Positions 25,654-38,004 are shown, numbered from the stretch's first letter. The stretch is DNA of 64,000 bases from Fallopia convolvulus (GCA_964016875.1 OZ024724.1:42585820-42649819), one strand, 5' to 3'. The notes: generated by a model from the sequence alone, not told the origin. Numbers and translations: made by a program.

Positions 25654-25880
25654 AGACAAACGTTGAAGCTAATAGCCTCGCGTCTAATGGCTTTTTATTT
25701 CCTGTTGGTTTCCATGTTTTGCTTGCCTCGCTTGTGAGGATTTCTTTTTTTATTACTTGATGATGTTAAGGGTCGGACTATTTCCCTTTTGATGACTACT
25801 TAGCCTAATTTTTCTCGTTTTAATAAAATTACCCTCGAAGAAATGGAGAGTGTCACCTCTTTTTCAACCCAAATAAAAAA
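25654..25880 (+). mobile_element. LINE RNase H domain and 3' tail, right part
   Basis: EANSLASNGFLFPVGFHVLL continues the RNase H frame left of the Copia insert. The next ~200 bp match the 3' noncoding tail of the LINE copies at 34.17-34.32 kb (TTAAGGGTCGGACTATTTCC versus TTAGGTGTCGGGCTATCCCC). The tail ends in an A-rich run. Confidence 0.8.
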
Positions 25881-25937
25881 ACAACAACTCTTTAGACGTG
25901 AGAATTTTTATTCTTATTATATCTCACCCGCTTACAT

Positions 25938-26125
25938 ATCTATATCGATATCTATACTTCTATATCTATATCTATATCTATACTTCTATATCTATATCTA
26001 TATCTATATCTATATCTATACTTCTATATCTATACTTCTATATCTATATCTATATCTATATCTATACTTCTATACTTCTATATCTATACTTCTATACTTC
26101 TATATCTATATCTATATCTATACTA
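25938..26125. repeat. Hexanucleotide microsatellite (TATATC)n with TATACTTC variants
   Basis: About 190 bp of TATATC units interspersed with TATACTTC. The open frames across it (YLYLYLYL) are a consequence of the repeat. It ends in TCTATACTACTATAAAAGCA, which resembles a Helitron 5' terminus. Confidence 0.95.
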
Positions 26126-27053
26126 CTATAAAAGCACGGCTAACTATTGAATCTCGTCCGTTCATTTTACAGTTTTCTATATAACACTATCGTGCGGCTG
26201 TTATTAATTCATTATTTCTCATTATATTTTTGTTATTTTAATGTTCCTCGAACTTAGTGTCGGTCTTGCTTAGCTCTTAAGTAATATCGGGATATATATT
26301 CTTGGAAAGCGTGATCGACTTGAGTGATATTTGGATGTAAATGGGTAATTTTAACATGTCTCGAAAAACGTGTCCAAGTTACTTCGCTTTTAAGCAAGAT
26401 CGGATAAGTTTGTTTCTTAGTTGTGAAGAAAGCTCGTATACGTAATAGAACAATTTTTAAGACATTGGACGTCGTGAAGTCAGACAAATTAATACCAAAA
26501 ACATAATGCCCATTTACATAAATTTACGGAAATGCCATTTTCATATCTCTACACTAATGAAGTCTCCGTCTCTTATTGCTAGTCTTCCATAATGTATGTT
26601 GAGTTAGCACCCGAGTTTGGAACTTCCTTTGATTAATTAATGGAGTACGGCGTTCGATCACCCTCTTCCGGAACAAAAAAAGGGTTTATGTTGAGTTGGT
26701 TTTTAGAAATTAGAATGACCCTAGCAAACTAGAGTAGACTATCTAGAAAAAGCTCTGGCTTATGTTTCATAGGCTCCTCCGGAATCAGAGAGCAATTCTT
26801 GTTTCAAGTTTCACTAAAATTGTTAGCTAGCTTTTGTTGGCTCCCAAACTCACGAGTATTTTTGTGCAAAACTAAATCCACACACTACCCCTAGCTTTGT
26901 CAATTCATACTTCATAATGGAAATTGATAAAATGAATGCTACATAAAACGTCTGAAAGCTATATATACACGCACATTCTTTATACCATTCCCCTTCTTAG
27001 TTCCCTGGTGTCATAAATCTCCTGATTGAAATTCTTCAAGCACAATATCTTAA
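26126..27053. other. Intergenic AT-rich region downstream of PAD4
   Basis: No gene is supported. The left edge resembles a Helitron 5' end, but no matching 3' hairpin and CTAG were found. The last ~100 bp before 27054 are probably PAD4 3' UTR. Confidence 0.3.
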
Positions 27054-30000
27054 TCAAGGCACAACTTTCCCATCCAAAAATCCCGGAACCCTAGAAGTAA
27101 ACTGCTTCACCTGTGATCTCAACTCATCTAACTCCTCCACCCACAAGCTATAACTTGAATTCTTAGCAAGAACATCCTTTGAAACCTCCTTGCTCTCAAT
27201 CATCCCCCTAAAAGACCTCTCAAACGACTCGATCTCGTTCCACAACTCGATCGAGCTCCTCTCCCTACTAACCTTCTCAAGCAACTCCCTTGCTTCCTCC
27301 ACTCTAGCCCAAAAACAAGAGTCCTCAGTCAAGCCAGCAAACTTACTCCTCTTCCCACTTCCGCTCTCCGCTTTCCTCCCCTTCCACCACTTGTCGATAA
27401 TCTGGTGCCGCCTCTCCCTCCCGTGTTTCAAGTAATGGCCTTTACTGAAGTGGGCCCCACTCCGGTAGTACTCTGCAATGTCAAGCGGCTCGACGAGGAG
27501 CTGGTAGAAGTGGGAGGCGTTGACCCATTTGGCACGTTTGTGGAAGTCGTGCGGGAGCTTGTTGTTGTCGATCATGGAAATGACGTCGTTCCAGAAGGTG
27601 GCGAGCTTTAGCCTGAACATGTTTACTTGGGAGTCGCGCCTCGAGGCTTGCCTTTGCTTGAAGGAGTCGTAGTACCCCATTTGGTCGTCTGACTTGTCGC
27701 ATGAGGCTTTGTACCATTCGATTTGCGCTCTGTAGGGAGTTATCTTGGAGAGACTGATGGCGAGTTTTGCGCTATTTAGGTTCGGGGTGAGGCCCATTTG
27801 TTTCGCCATTTTTAGACAGTCTATGGCGGATTCTGAAATCGATTCCTGCAAGGTAAGTGGTGGGTTCAGAAAGGTGATCAACTGCACATGTGAAATGCTC
27901 AAAGGCATGCAATTTGTGGATCTATTATTCTTTTGATCCTACCCAATTTGGGTTATATTAGGGTTTGTTTGGATGTCATGCACTATAAAATCAATGCATT
28001 ATCGAGAATTAAGATTCAATGAAAAGGTAGTATTTGATGATCGAATGCATAAAGTTTCCTGACTCAAAATACATCATGTCAATGTATCAAAAGACATTCT
28101 ATTTTGAGCTTATCAAACGACACTTCAATTTTGGCTTTATGATGCTATACATATATTATGCATCCAAACATTCTACCAAAAAAAAAATATATTATGCATC
28201 CAAACAAGCACTAAAGTGAACTACACAAAATCACCTTTAAATTAGTCCATTTTGCATGAAATTATCCTTTATAAACAGAACTGCACTTGGCTCATACTTT
28301 AATAAACTTCAACACTCAAACTCACTTTAGCATTATTAAAACCTTGCGAAAAAGCGTGAAATATCTCAAAAAAACTTGTTCAGACATATTTGGGCTTTGC
28401 TTATCCAAAAAATGAAGGTTATTTATTTTGGAGATATATCAGAACGTCTTCATAAGGTTAACAAAGCATGAATGTTAGCATGTAGTCAAATATGATTCTG
28501 TGTAATTTACCCTACTTTAAGCTGTGCATTTTAGACTTGGAATTCTTTCAATGTTCTTTAAAAGCCAAAGGAACATACATACCTGGCTGTCCAAACCCAT
28601 CGACTCCAATGCCATAACCATCCCCGCTTCATAACTTGGCTCGGGAAGGGTCCCCCGAATGACGTCCTTACTATGCAAAAACTGCAAAGAAATGCTCTCT
28701 ACATGCTCTCCATACTTGAGATGATCCTCAACACCCGACTTTGGAGTAGCGGTAGCCAACATCAAATGCAACAGCTTCACCACCGCAACTGCATTATCAA
28801 CACAAACTGCCCCTCCCTCCGAACAAAACACGTAGCTGCCACACGGCCAAAACGAGCCCCTCCCTCCGGGCTCATCCGGTGCGTTAGCCTGGCTCTCGGT
28901 ATAGGCCAACACAATCTCGAGCAACCGAGACTTGTCCTCGTCCGGTATCTGAAAAACAGACGACCCAAAACGAGGAGACGTGATTGAGAGTTGCCAGTAC
29001 TGTAGAAGGCAATGGAGTTGGGTGTTGAAGGAACCGAGCGGAGCGAAGAGGAGTCTCGGGACGATGTCGTGTTTTGAAACAACGTGGCAGAAGCTTCCAG
29101 CCCATCTTTGTCTGAGGAGGGATTTGGAGAGGGACTTGTTGCCTAGAAGAGGAGAGCCAAAGGTTATGCAAAGGATTTGTGTTGATGGAGGTGGAGGAAT
29201 TGTTTCTAGGTAGCATAGAAATGATAAGGCCATTAGAGAAGCAATGGAGCCTCCAATTGAGTGGCCTGTGAGTACAATTGACTTGCTTTTCTCCATGATT
29301 GCCTTCACCTGAAAATTGGATGGTCTTGGTCAAATGTTGACATGTATAAGATTTAGAAATTAGTGAGTGGTTGGTGTGAACTGTGAAGAGGGTCGCTTTA
29401 GTTTCGGTTTGGATCCGGTATAGTTATTCTATCTTTAGAGTTACCATTACTATATTTTCTAAGCTGAACTGGTGGAGTTTAGCTTAGGCATGAAGGTATG
29501 ATGTCTGAAAAAAAAATCATCATTTACTGTTGTGTAATATGGTTGCTATCAAATCTTATTTAAAATCCTTGTTGATTGAGCCGGTTTCTTTTGACTAGCC
29601 ATATAGTTAACCTTAATTCGTGCTCTTTTTTTCACCTTTTATCTTTTGGTGTGAAGGTTTGTGCTGAAAAGTTGACAAAAAATGCACATATTCTAGTGGT
29701 ATAGTAGCACTAGCACTAAAGGGAATATGCTTTTTTCTTTTGTGAAGGTAATGCATATGATTGAACATTTGAACCTAGTACCAAAAAATTACTACAATAA
29801 ATAAACTCTATGCGATTAAAGTAACTACTAAAAATTACATTAACAACAAAAATTACATTTAACCATGATGATTCTAGATAAAGATAACCATTATCACGTG
29901 ATTCAATTCATCTGCCCATTATTACACGATTCGTTATAGATAACCATTGTCAATTGTGAAGGTGACTTTGTGTTTTTTTTAATACTCCATCACTTTATCA

Positions 30001-30797
30001 TGTATACAATTGTGAACACAATTAAATTAATCCGCCCATAAATCCAAAGTTAAACTAAAAAATAAATAAGATTCGGATTAATTAAAGCTGGGAAAACTAA
30101 GAAGCTTACTTGGATCTGGAAATTAGAATTTGAATAGAGGTTTAGAAATAGATGTAGCAGCCCTTTGTGCACCATAACCGGCTCTTCTTCCTCATCTCCG
30201 TCTCCTCCGTGGCAATCTAACGCCGTGAAGATTCCGGCGGCAACTCCGTTAACGGGCACCAGATCCTCCACGTACAGATCGGGCCCGGAAATGACCTGGG
30301 CACCCGAGAAGGCTATGTAGCCGACGGGCCCAACTTGGGTGACGATGAAGCCCGGCCCGGACGGCGGCGCCAGGGCGGTGTTGGCAGTGCTACAGAGCCT
30401 CCAGGACTCCGTCAGAAGGCCGGTGGACCCCAGGAAACTCGCCATGGTCTCGCTTGTCTCAAACCTGCACGGATTTCATATCGCAACACACAAGTCAAAC
30501 CCAAATTGAAGTTGAAGATTGATTTTGTTGAAATCAGAAAGGGGATTTTGGTGAGCTCTGCCTTGTGACTTAAATCTGGGATATTAATTGCTGATGATGG
30601 ATAGCTTTACAACTTTGAACAAGGCAAGATTTTCCAAAGAAGACTAGCAAGTGGTTTTTTTAATAAAATAAAAAAAGAAAGAAAGAAAAGATAAAAGGGA
30701 TGAAAGTTTTGTGTCATATTTGTTTGTTTCATATCCTGCTTGCTGGTTTGGGCTTTTGGGGGTGAGAAGAAACTTACAGGGAAACTTCGGCTTCCAT
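27054..30797 (-). CDS. PAD4: PAD4 lipase-like immune regulator
   Basis: Four exons on the minus strand: 30778-30797, 30110-30464, 28583-29308 and 27054-27845, in phase, 630 aa. The N-terminus MEAEVSLFETSETMASFLGS matches PAD4 rather than EDS1 or SAG101. The alpha/beta-hydrolase half has the serine elbow TGHSIGGS (Ser142) and HVVSKHDIVPR (Asp206). The C-terminal EP domain starts near residue 367 and carries PAD4 signatures: RAQIEWYKASCDKSDDQMGY, LPHDFHKRAKWVNASHFYQ and EPLDIAEYYRSG. PAD4 partners EDS1 in TIR-receptor and basal immunity in the cytoplasm and nucleus. The 20-bp first exon is chosen because it alone supplies the family N-terminus in phase. It is longer than Arabidopsis PAD4 (541 aa), partly from Gly/Glu/Pro-rich loops. 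The catalytic His is not obvious by eye. Confidence 0.94.
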
Positions 30798-31531
30798 GTT
30801 TGAATATTCAGCCTCTCTCTCTATCTTCTTTCTTCTTTCTTCTTCTTCTCCTTTTTGAAAGGTATTAAATTTGGAGGATATTTTGGTAAAGAGCCCACTT
30901 CAGATAGTGGGCGGCGCAGCTGGTGGTGGTGCTGGTGGTGGTGGTGCTGAGAGATCGATCTCAAATCTCAATCATGCTGTTAACTGGAGCTGGGAGTTGC
31001 TTCAATCATCAAACAATACACGAAAAAATGAATTAAAAAGAAAAGTTGGGAGCGAGTGGGGCCCATAGTTTTGGGCAAGTTGGACTTGAGGTTTGGTAGC
31101 ATGATGAGAGGATTGAGAGGTAAGAATAGAGAAGGGGTTGAAAAAATAAATAAAGGGTGAACTGCACTTGCCCACTCTTTATTTTTGCTGATTTTTTTAA
31201 CTTAATTACTTTGCGGGTTTTAGAAAAAAAACTTAATTACTTGTCTCTTTTTTTTAATGAAAATTACTGTTAGGCTTTCGGTAAATCAAGGTTTTTAAGG
31301 GGTAAAAATTTTGTAGGAGGTACAGATTTTATAATAGACAGATGTTTTATTTAAAACCTTTTAAAACCTAATTGAATTTGAGTGGGACATTATAAGGTTT
31401 TTTAGTAGGTTTTAACTTTAAATTATCAAAAAAAATTAATTTTATTAATTAATAAAAAATAATTTGTTAATTTTTACAAAATTTCTCAAACTTATCTACC
31501 CAAAGATTTTCTTTTTGTGGTTTCAAACCTC
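30798..31531. promoter_or_regulatory. 5' leader and upstream region of PAD4
   Basis: In PAD4 sense the ~60 bp before the ATG are GA-rich (GAAGAAGAAAGAAGAAAG), typical of a 5' leader. Beyond are a (GGT)n-rich patch at about 30915-30950 and then AT-rich sequence. The plus-strand open frame 30871-31068 covers the GGT patch and has no recognisable product. No W-box cluster was recognised. Confidence 0.35.
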
Positions 31532-31722
31532 CTTAAAAACAATGTTCTAAAAAACGCTAGGCGGACCTTGGGCGGAGAGGGACCGCCTAGCGCCTAGACG
31601 GCCTAAACGGTTGCCTACGCGGTCCTAGACGGGTGCCTAGGCGGTCTGGACGGCTAGGATGGCTAGGACCTTCCAGCGTCTAGGCAGGGCCTAGAAGGGA
31701 TTTTTAGAACAGTGCTTAAAAA
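31532..31722. mobile_element. hAT-type MITE with 8-bp TSD and CTAGGCGG-rich core
   Basis: The 8-bp direct repeat CTTAAAAA (31532-31539, 31715-31722) flanks a 175-bp element. Its ends are inverted: CAATGTTCTAAAAA and, from the other strand, CACTGTTCTAAAAA. An 8-bp duplication and a CA(A/C)TG end fit the hAT superfamily. The interior is GC-rich against an AT-rich background and repeats cctaggcg-like words in both orientations. Confidence 0.85.
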
Positions 31723-31745
31723 ACCCCTAAAACATCCACCTACTA

Positions 31746-34332
31746 GAAAAACCTTGTCTTGTTCAGCTGCCTCCCACGTTTGGAAATGCCTAAGGCAGGG
31801 TATTTCCGATGTGGTTATCCATGGGGTGCGGTGGTGCTTAAGAGATGGTTACTCTATCCGTTTTTGGCATGACATATGGCTCCTTGATTACCCCCCTGAA
31901 GCATGCTGCGCAGATTCCCCCGGACGACACTCAGTTGAACGCGGCTGTTAGAACCTACTGGCTGGATAACATGGGTTGGGATTGGTCGAGTTTGTCCATC
32001 TGTCTTCCGGTTGTTGTGTTACTTAAAATTGCTGCTTTCAGAGTAATTGAAGAGGATGATGTTGTTGAGGAAGAAATGAGTTGGAGATTTTCAGCTGAGG
32101 GTAATTACACTGTGTCCTCTGGTTGTGCTCTACTGAATGGGAACAACACAATCAAGAAGTTGATAGATCAGTTTATCAGAAATTTTGGAATGCAATGTGA
32201 CAGAGAGGGTTCGACATTTTACCTGGTTGGTGTGCAGAGGCTGAGTTCTCACAAATGTGGAACGAAGAAGAAGATACATAACAACAGAGGCGCGATGCAG
32301 CTGCTGCAAGGGAGATGATGAAACCCTTGAACACTTATTTAGAGATTGTGTCCATGTTAGCTATATTTGGTCTCAATTGCCTGTAACTGATGTTTATCCT
32401 TTGTTTCTTCAAGATACGTTTTCCACTTGGGTGAGACACAACTTGATGAGAGAGGGCGTGGTTGACTCGATGGTGTGGCGGGATTTGTTCGTGACGGCGT
32501 TATGGTGGATTTAGAAATGGAGAAACAATCTTATTTTCAACGACGTCAATGAAACCCAGGATAAGTTGAACTTTATAAAAAAATTAGACTCGTGACTATA
32601 TTGATGCAGTTTGTAAGCGATATCTTGGAGTTGTCGAAGTGAGAATTGGATAAAGGTTAACGCCAATGGAGTAGTTAGAGAAGGCCAGTCGACGACGGGT
32701 GGAATTATAAGGAATCACAAGGGACAGTGGTTGTGCGAGTTTGCTCACAATATTGGCTCGTGCACCGTGCCTATGGCGGAGCCTTGGGGGGTCCTAGATG
32801 GCCTTCAGATGGCGTGGGAGAGAGGCTACATGCAAGTTATATTTTGAAACGGATTCCCAACTTTCTATTCATTTACTTGATGCAGGTGTTCACATGAGTC
32901 ACTCGCTCTATAGCCTGGTTTCGCAATGCCATGGCTTTATTCGTAGGGATTGGTCCGTCCAATTTCGTCATATCTACCGAGAAGCGAATAGTGTGGCTGA
33001 TAGCTTAGCTAGTTTAGCTTTCTCTTATCCGTTAGGAGATAATGTATTGTTTGTCCCGCCTACTGGCTGGATAACATGGGTTGGGACTGGTCGAGTTTGT
33101 CCATCTGTCTTCCGGTTGTTGTGTTACTTAAAATTGTTGCTTTCAGAGTAATTGAAGATGATGATGTTGTTGAGGAAGAAATGAGTTGGAGATTTTCAGC
33201 TGAGGGTAATTACACTGTGTCCTCTGGTTGTGCTCTACTGAATGGGAACAACATAATCAAGACGTTGGTAGATTAGTTTATCAGAAATTTTGGAAGTGCA
33301 ATGCGACAGAGAGGGTTCGACATTTTACCTGGTTGGTGTGCAGAGGCGGAGTTCTCACAAATGTGGAACGAAGAAGAAGATACATAACAACAGAGGCGCG
33401 ATGCAGCTGCTGCAAGGGAGATGATGAAACCCTTGAACACTTATTTAGAGATTGTGTCCATGTTAGCTATATTTGGTCTCAATTGCCTGTAACTGATGTT
33501 TATCCTTTGTTTCTTCAAGATACGTTTTCCACTTGGGTGAGACACAACTTGATGAGAGAGGGCGTGGTTGACTCGATGGTGTGGCGGGATTTGTTCGTGA
33601 CGGCGTTATGGTGGATTTAGAAATGGAGAAACAATCTTATTTTCAACGACGTCAATGAAACCCAGGATAAGTTGAACTTTATAAAAAAATTAGACTCGTG
33701 ACTATATTGATGCAGTTTGTAAGCGATATCTTGGAGTTGTCGAAGTGAGAATTGGATAAAGGTTAACGCCAATGGAGTAGTTAGAGAAGGCCAGTCGACG
33801 ACGGGTGGAATTATAAGGAATCACAAGGGACAGTGGTTGTGCGAGTTTGCTCACAATATTGGCTCGTGCACCGTGCCTATGGCGGAGCCTTGGGGGGTCC
33901 TAGATGGCCTTCAGATGGCGTGGGAGAGAGGCTACATGCAAGTTATATTTTGAAACGGATTCCCAACTTTCTATTCATTTACTTGATGCAGGTGTTCACA
34001 TGAGTCACCCGCTCTATAGCCTGGTTTCGCAATGTCATGGCTTTATTCGTAGGGATTGGTCCGTCCAATTTCGTCATATCTACCGAGAAGCGAATAGTGT
34101 GGCTGATAGATTACCTAGTTTAGCTTTCTCTTATCCGTTAGGAGATAATGTATTGTTTGTCCCGCCTAAGGGGATTTATTTATTGCTTTATGATAATGTT
34201 AGGTGTCGGGCTATCCCCCGTTTGCTGACTACTTAGCCCTTTTTATTCGTTATTAATAAAACTCCCCTAGAAGGAACGGAGAGTGCCGCCTCTCTTTCCA
34301 CCCAAAAAAAGAAAAAGAAAAACCTTGTCTTG
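31746..34332 (+). mobile_element. 5'-truncated LINE (zf-RVT + RNase H) with 16-bp TSD and internal tandem duplication
   Basis: GAAAAACCTTGTCTTG at 31746-31761 and 34317-34332 is the target duplication. The body starts inside ORF2 after the reverse transcriptase (VWKCLRQGISDVVIHGVRWC). It encodes a zf-RVT segment (RHFTWLVCRGGVLTNVERRR, CSCCKGDDETLEHLFRDC) and an RNase H domain (ETDSQLSIHLLDAG, QFRHIYREANSVAD). About 1,105 bp are then repeated almost exactly (31954-33058, 33059-34164), so both domains appear twice. A-rich tail at 34305-34316. Stops after LWWI (both copies) and frameshifts show it is dead. Confidence 0.9.
31954..34164 (+). repeat. 1.1-kb head-to-tail duplication inside the LINE
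   Basis: Copy 1 is 31954-33058 and copy 2 is 33059-about 34164. The join occurs at a shared CCT: the RNase H end GTCCCGCCT runs straight into ACTGGCTGGATAAC of the upstream region. The copies differ at few sites, for example GGAATGCAATGTG versus GGAAGTGCAATGCG, where copy 1 lost a base and shifted frame. Confidence 0.95.
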
Positions 34333-34740
34333 CTGAACACCTATTTAAGTATGATTTAAATAGTAAAAACCTTCAAAAACCTCCACAAACCTACAACGAA
34401 CGGAGTCTTAGGCTTCGTTATGTAGTAATGTTTTGGATTAGTGACTAAATGAAATGGATTAAGAACTATGAATGATATACTGTAAAATTGGAAATAAGGA
34501 AATAGTTAATTGAAAATCTATGGATTATAAGTGGACATGTTAAACTTCGACTTAAAAAGTGGGCATGTTAAAACTAGACCTGAATCTAAAAACCGACCTG
34601 ATAAGACCCGCCCGGAGTTTTTTTATTTAAAACTCGATTTGAAAATCAATGGGTGGATTCATTTGACAGGTTTAATTATAAGGGTGGATTAAGTGTAATT
34701 TACTTGAAATAAAATAAAGCATTTTTTCATGAAAAAAAAG
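34333..34740. other. AT-rich intergenic stretch between two LINEs
   Basis: No gene is visible. Near 34560-34620 a stretch with GACCTGAATCTAAAAACCGACC and GACCCGCCCGG resembles the CCCGACCC-rich repeat at 59.39-59.50 kb. Confidence 0.3.
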
Positions 34741-37700
34741 AGTTTTTTTTTTTTGATAAATGAGCTACTAGCTCATTACAAGGCCAACACTAGGCTACCC
34801 GTAAATTACAAGGCTAACCTAAATCATCACGACGGATGATCTTTAGAAATTCAAATAATAGAGGATGATTACTAAACCAGGAACTACTAATCGAGATATC
34901 GACAGGATCCAACAAAGATCCCGGGAAAAAAATTAGAAATAGCAAAACTAAGCTCAGGAAAACAAAAAAGCCTCTTAGCGAGAAAATCCGCCGCAAAATT
35001 GCATTCCCTGAACAATGAAAAAACACCACACAAGGAACCAAAGCAACAAAATGACGGATATCATTTATAATAGCTTGAATTTCTCAAGGAACTTTCCAAG
35101 TCCGTTTTAAAGAATTAATAAGAATTAAATTATCCCCTTCAATGATAAGGCGGAAAATGTTTAGCGAAACCGCACTACGAATACCATCAAGCAGAGCAAG
35201 CGCTTCAGCCTGGAGAACCGAAATGGGAGGTTGTTCTTTACGATCAAAACTTAGAATCTTACTTTTGTGGTCTCGAAAAAGTAGAAGATTTCGTACGCTT
35301 GGAAGCATCAAAATTGAGCTTCGACCATGACAGAGGAGGTCTAATCCAATTTCGATTATTTTTTTCTTTTCGGACGAGGCATATTTTTGGGTGCTAAAAT
35401 TGGCTGAGCATAATTCTACTGTAAATACTGAGAGAAAGCTAAATCACATGGAAGCAAAGAAGAAATAAGTCTAGACGGATTAAAAATATTTCCATTTCTA
35501 TGTCCCCAAATAAACCACCAAAGGAAACAAAGGATATTACTATTTTTATTTGAATTTATAGTAGAAACAAGATTATCAATAAAAGTACATGAGGAGATAA
35601 TTTGGAATTTTAGATTTATCATAGCCTCGAGTTTTGAAAGCATATTTTGTGAAAACGGACAGTTAAAAAACAAATGATTCAGGTTTTCATCTTCATTTGA
35701 GCATAATGAGCACGTACTAAAAACACAATTGTAAAAGCGATTTAATCTATCTGTTGTTGGAAGATAATCAGCACACGCCTTCCACAAAAAAATTTTAATT
35801 TTAGGAGGAAGAGAGGTCTTCCAAATCCAAGCAAACTCATAATTAAGATCAGGCCTATCTATAGAAATCATACTCGAAGCTGAGGAGACTGAGAAAGCTC
35901 CGTCATTAGAAGAAAGCCAAACCAAACGATCCTCAGAGTTAGAGACAGGAATTCTAAGAGAAACAATTGAATTCACAATTGATTCAGGAAGCAGCAAGCG
36001 CAAGTACTCAACATTCCAGAACCGATCAAGAGTGATAAAAGCTGAAACTTTTAAATTAATGTTATCATTATAATAAAACGACATTAAATCAGTATTTCTA
36101 ATCCAAGGATATTTCCAAAAATTTATAGAATGACCATTTCCAATAGTCCATAATAAACCTTTAGAGAATTTGTCTCTAAGATTGAGCAATCTACCAAACT
36201 GCCAACAACAATTCTTTTTCTGCATCTCAAAAATTGAAGAGGAACCCAAGTATTTTTCAGAAATAATACGTACCCAATAATTATTTGGAGAAGTTAAGAT
36301 TTTTCAAATAAGTTTCATTTGCAAAGCAATATTCGTAGTCTCAGCCGTCCGAAGTCTCATACCCCCAGACTCTTTAGGAGAGCATACCTTATCCCAACTT
36401 ATAAGAGGGTGATGATTAGGAGTAAACTTATTCCAAAAAAAAGATTTATTAATTTTATCAATTTCACAAAGAACACCTTTAGGAAGCAAAAAACTTTGCA
36501 TTAGATAATTAACATGTCCTAACAGATTTGACTGAATAAGCACAACCCTACCTGCCTGAGAAATAGAGTTTGCTTTCCAATGAGAAAACTGTTTTTTCAA
36601 TTTTGTAATTGAATCTACAAACACTGCATTTTGAACCCTACCTTTAAGAATAGGAATACAAAGATATTTCTCCATAGAAGTAGTAATTTGAATATTAAGA
36701 ACACTTGCAAGAGAAGTTGCAGTTTGACGTGAAATATTTTCAGAGACCTGAAAACTACTTTTATGATAATTAATCGAAAGACCAGATACTCTAGAGAAAG
36801 AATCCAAGAAACCTTTAATATAATTAATATTAGCATGAGAAGCATTAGCAAAAATGATAGTGTCATCTGCAAAACTAAGGAAAGGCAAACAAACTCCATT
36901 TTTAACTAAATGAATACCCACAAATTTGGAATCTAAAGTAGATCGTAATTGAAGGGATCTCGCAAGATATTCCATACATATAATAAAAATAAAAGGGGCC
37001 ATCGGATCACCCTGACGAATACCACATTGAGGGGAGAACTCAGTCCATGGTTCGTTATTAACCAAAACCGATGAAGAAGAGGTAGTAATGCAAGTCATAA
37101 AAAGATTAACCCAATTGAAATGGAATCCAAATTTAAGCAGAATTAATCTAATAAAATTCCAATCAAGTTTATCGTAAGCCTTTTCCATATCAATTTTCAA
37201 AGCCATCCATCCTTGTTTACCTTTTTTCTTTTTATGAAAAGAATGAAAGATTTCGTGAGCAATTAGGATGTTATCCTGAATAAGTCTGCCTTGAACAAAC
37301 GCTCCCTGGAGAGGATGAATTAGATTAGGTAGAATAGAAGCCATGCGATTAGCTAAAATTTTTGTACTAGCTTTGTATATCGTATTGCACAAACTAATAG
37401 GTCTAAAGTGATTTATTGTTAAGGGAGAACCAACTTTAGGAATAAGAGCTACAAAAGATTTATTAATCGATCTAAGCATATGACCTGAATGAAAAAAGGC
37501 CTGAATTGCTAAAACAACAGAGTTTCCAACAATATGCCAGTAATGTTGAAAGAAATCAGCAGGGAAACCATCCGGTCCCGGAGATTTATTAGGAGCAAGA
37601 TCAAAGACAACAAATTTAATTTCCGCTAGAGAAGGCGCGTTACATAGCATCAAATTATCCGAAGCTGAAACCAAATTAGGAATAATATCTAAATCTGAAT

Positions 37701-38004
37701 TATTAACAGAACAAAGGGGATTCAAGTTAAACCGATGAGCAAGCTCTTCAATTATTTTTTGTGAAATTAAGTCATGATCAAATAGAACAATCCCTTCAGT
37801 AGTCTGAAAAGAGAGAATTCTTTGTTTATAAGAACGAATTTTGGAAACAGATTGAAAGTATTTAGTATTTCGATCCACAGTTTGCAAGTGAATAATTTTT
37901 GCTCTCTGTTTCCAAAAATTATGCTGAAAGTCTAAAAGAGTATTATATTTATTAAGATGAGCCTCAAGTTTAGAAAGAATAGTAAAAAGAATTGAAGTCA
38001 AACT
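34741..38004 (-). mobile_element. L1-type LINE, ORF2 reverse transcriptase to 3' end, nearly readable
   Basis: From 38001 to 35416 one minus-strand frame is open except for a single TGA at 36304. It encodes the region before and through the reverse transcriptase: NKSPGPDGFPADFFQHYW, FRPISLCNTIYK, GAFVQGRLIQDNILIAHE, WMALKIDMEKAYDKLDW, GIRQGDPMAPFIF and the catalytic LSFADDTIIFAN. The zf-RVT region follows (LPPKIKIFLWKACADYLPT, CSLCSNEDENLNHLFFNC). A damaged RNase H domain lies at about 34814-35340 (VLQAEALALLDGIRSAVSL). The 3' end is a poly(A), seen as a T run at 34741-34754. ORF1 and the endonuclease are missing through 5' truncation. No target duplication was found. Confidence 0.92.

Noticed and set aside
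26105..26170. Helitron 5' end (TCTATACTACTATAAAAGCA)
   Set aside because: The start is plausible, but no hairpin with CTAG was found within the following kilobase and the flank is a microsatellite.
25843..26184. Open frame with YLYLYLYF repeats
   Set aside because: It is translation of the TATATC microsatellite.
30050..30110. PAD4 exon 2 reading on to a stop at 30050
   Set aside because: A consensus donor (CAA|GTAAGC) at 30110 joins in phase to the lipase-like exon. The extension is not family-like.
30871..31068. 65-aa open frame with Gly-rich stretch
   Set aside because: It translates a GGT repeat upstream of PAD4, with no splice or codon support.
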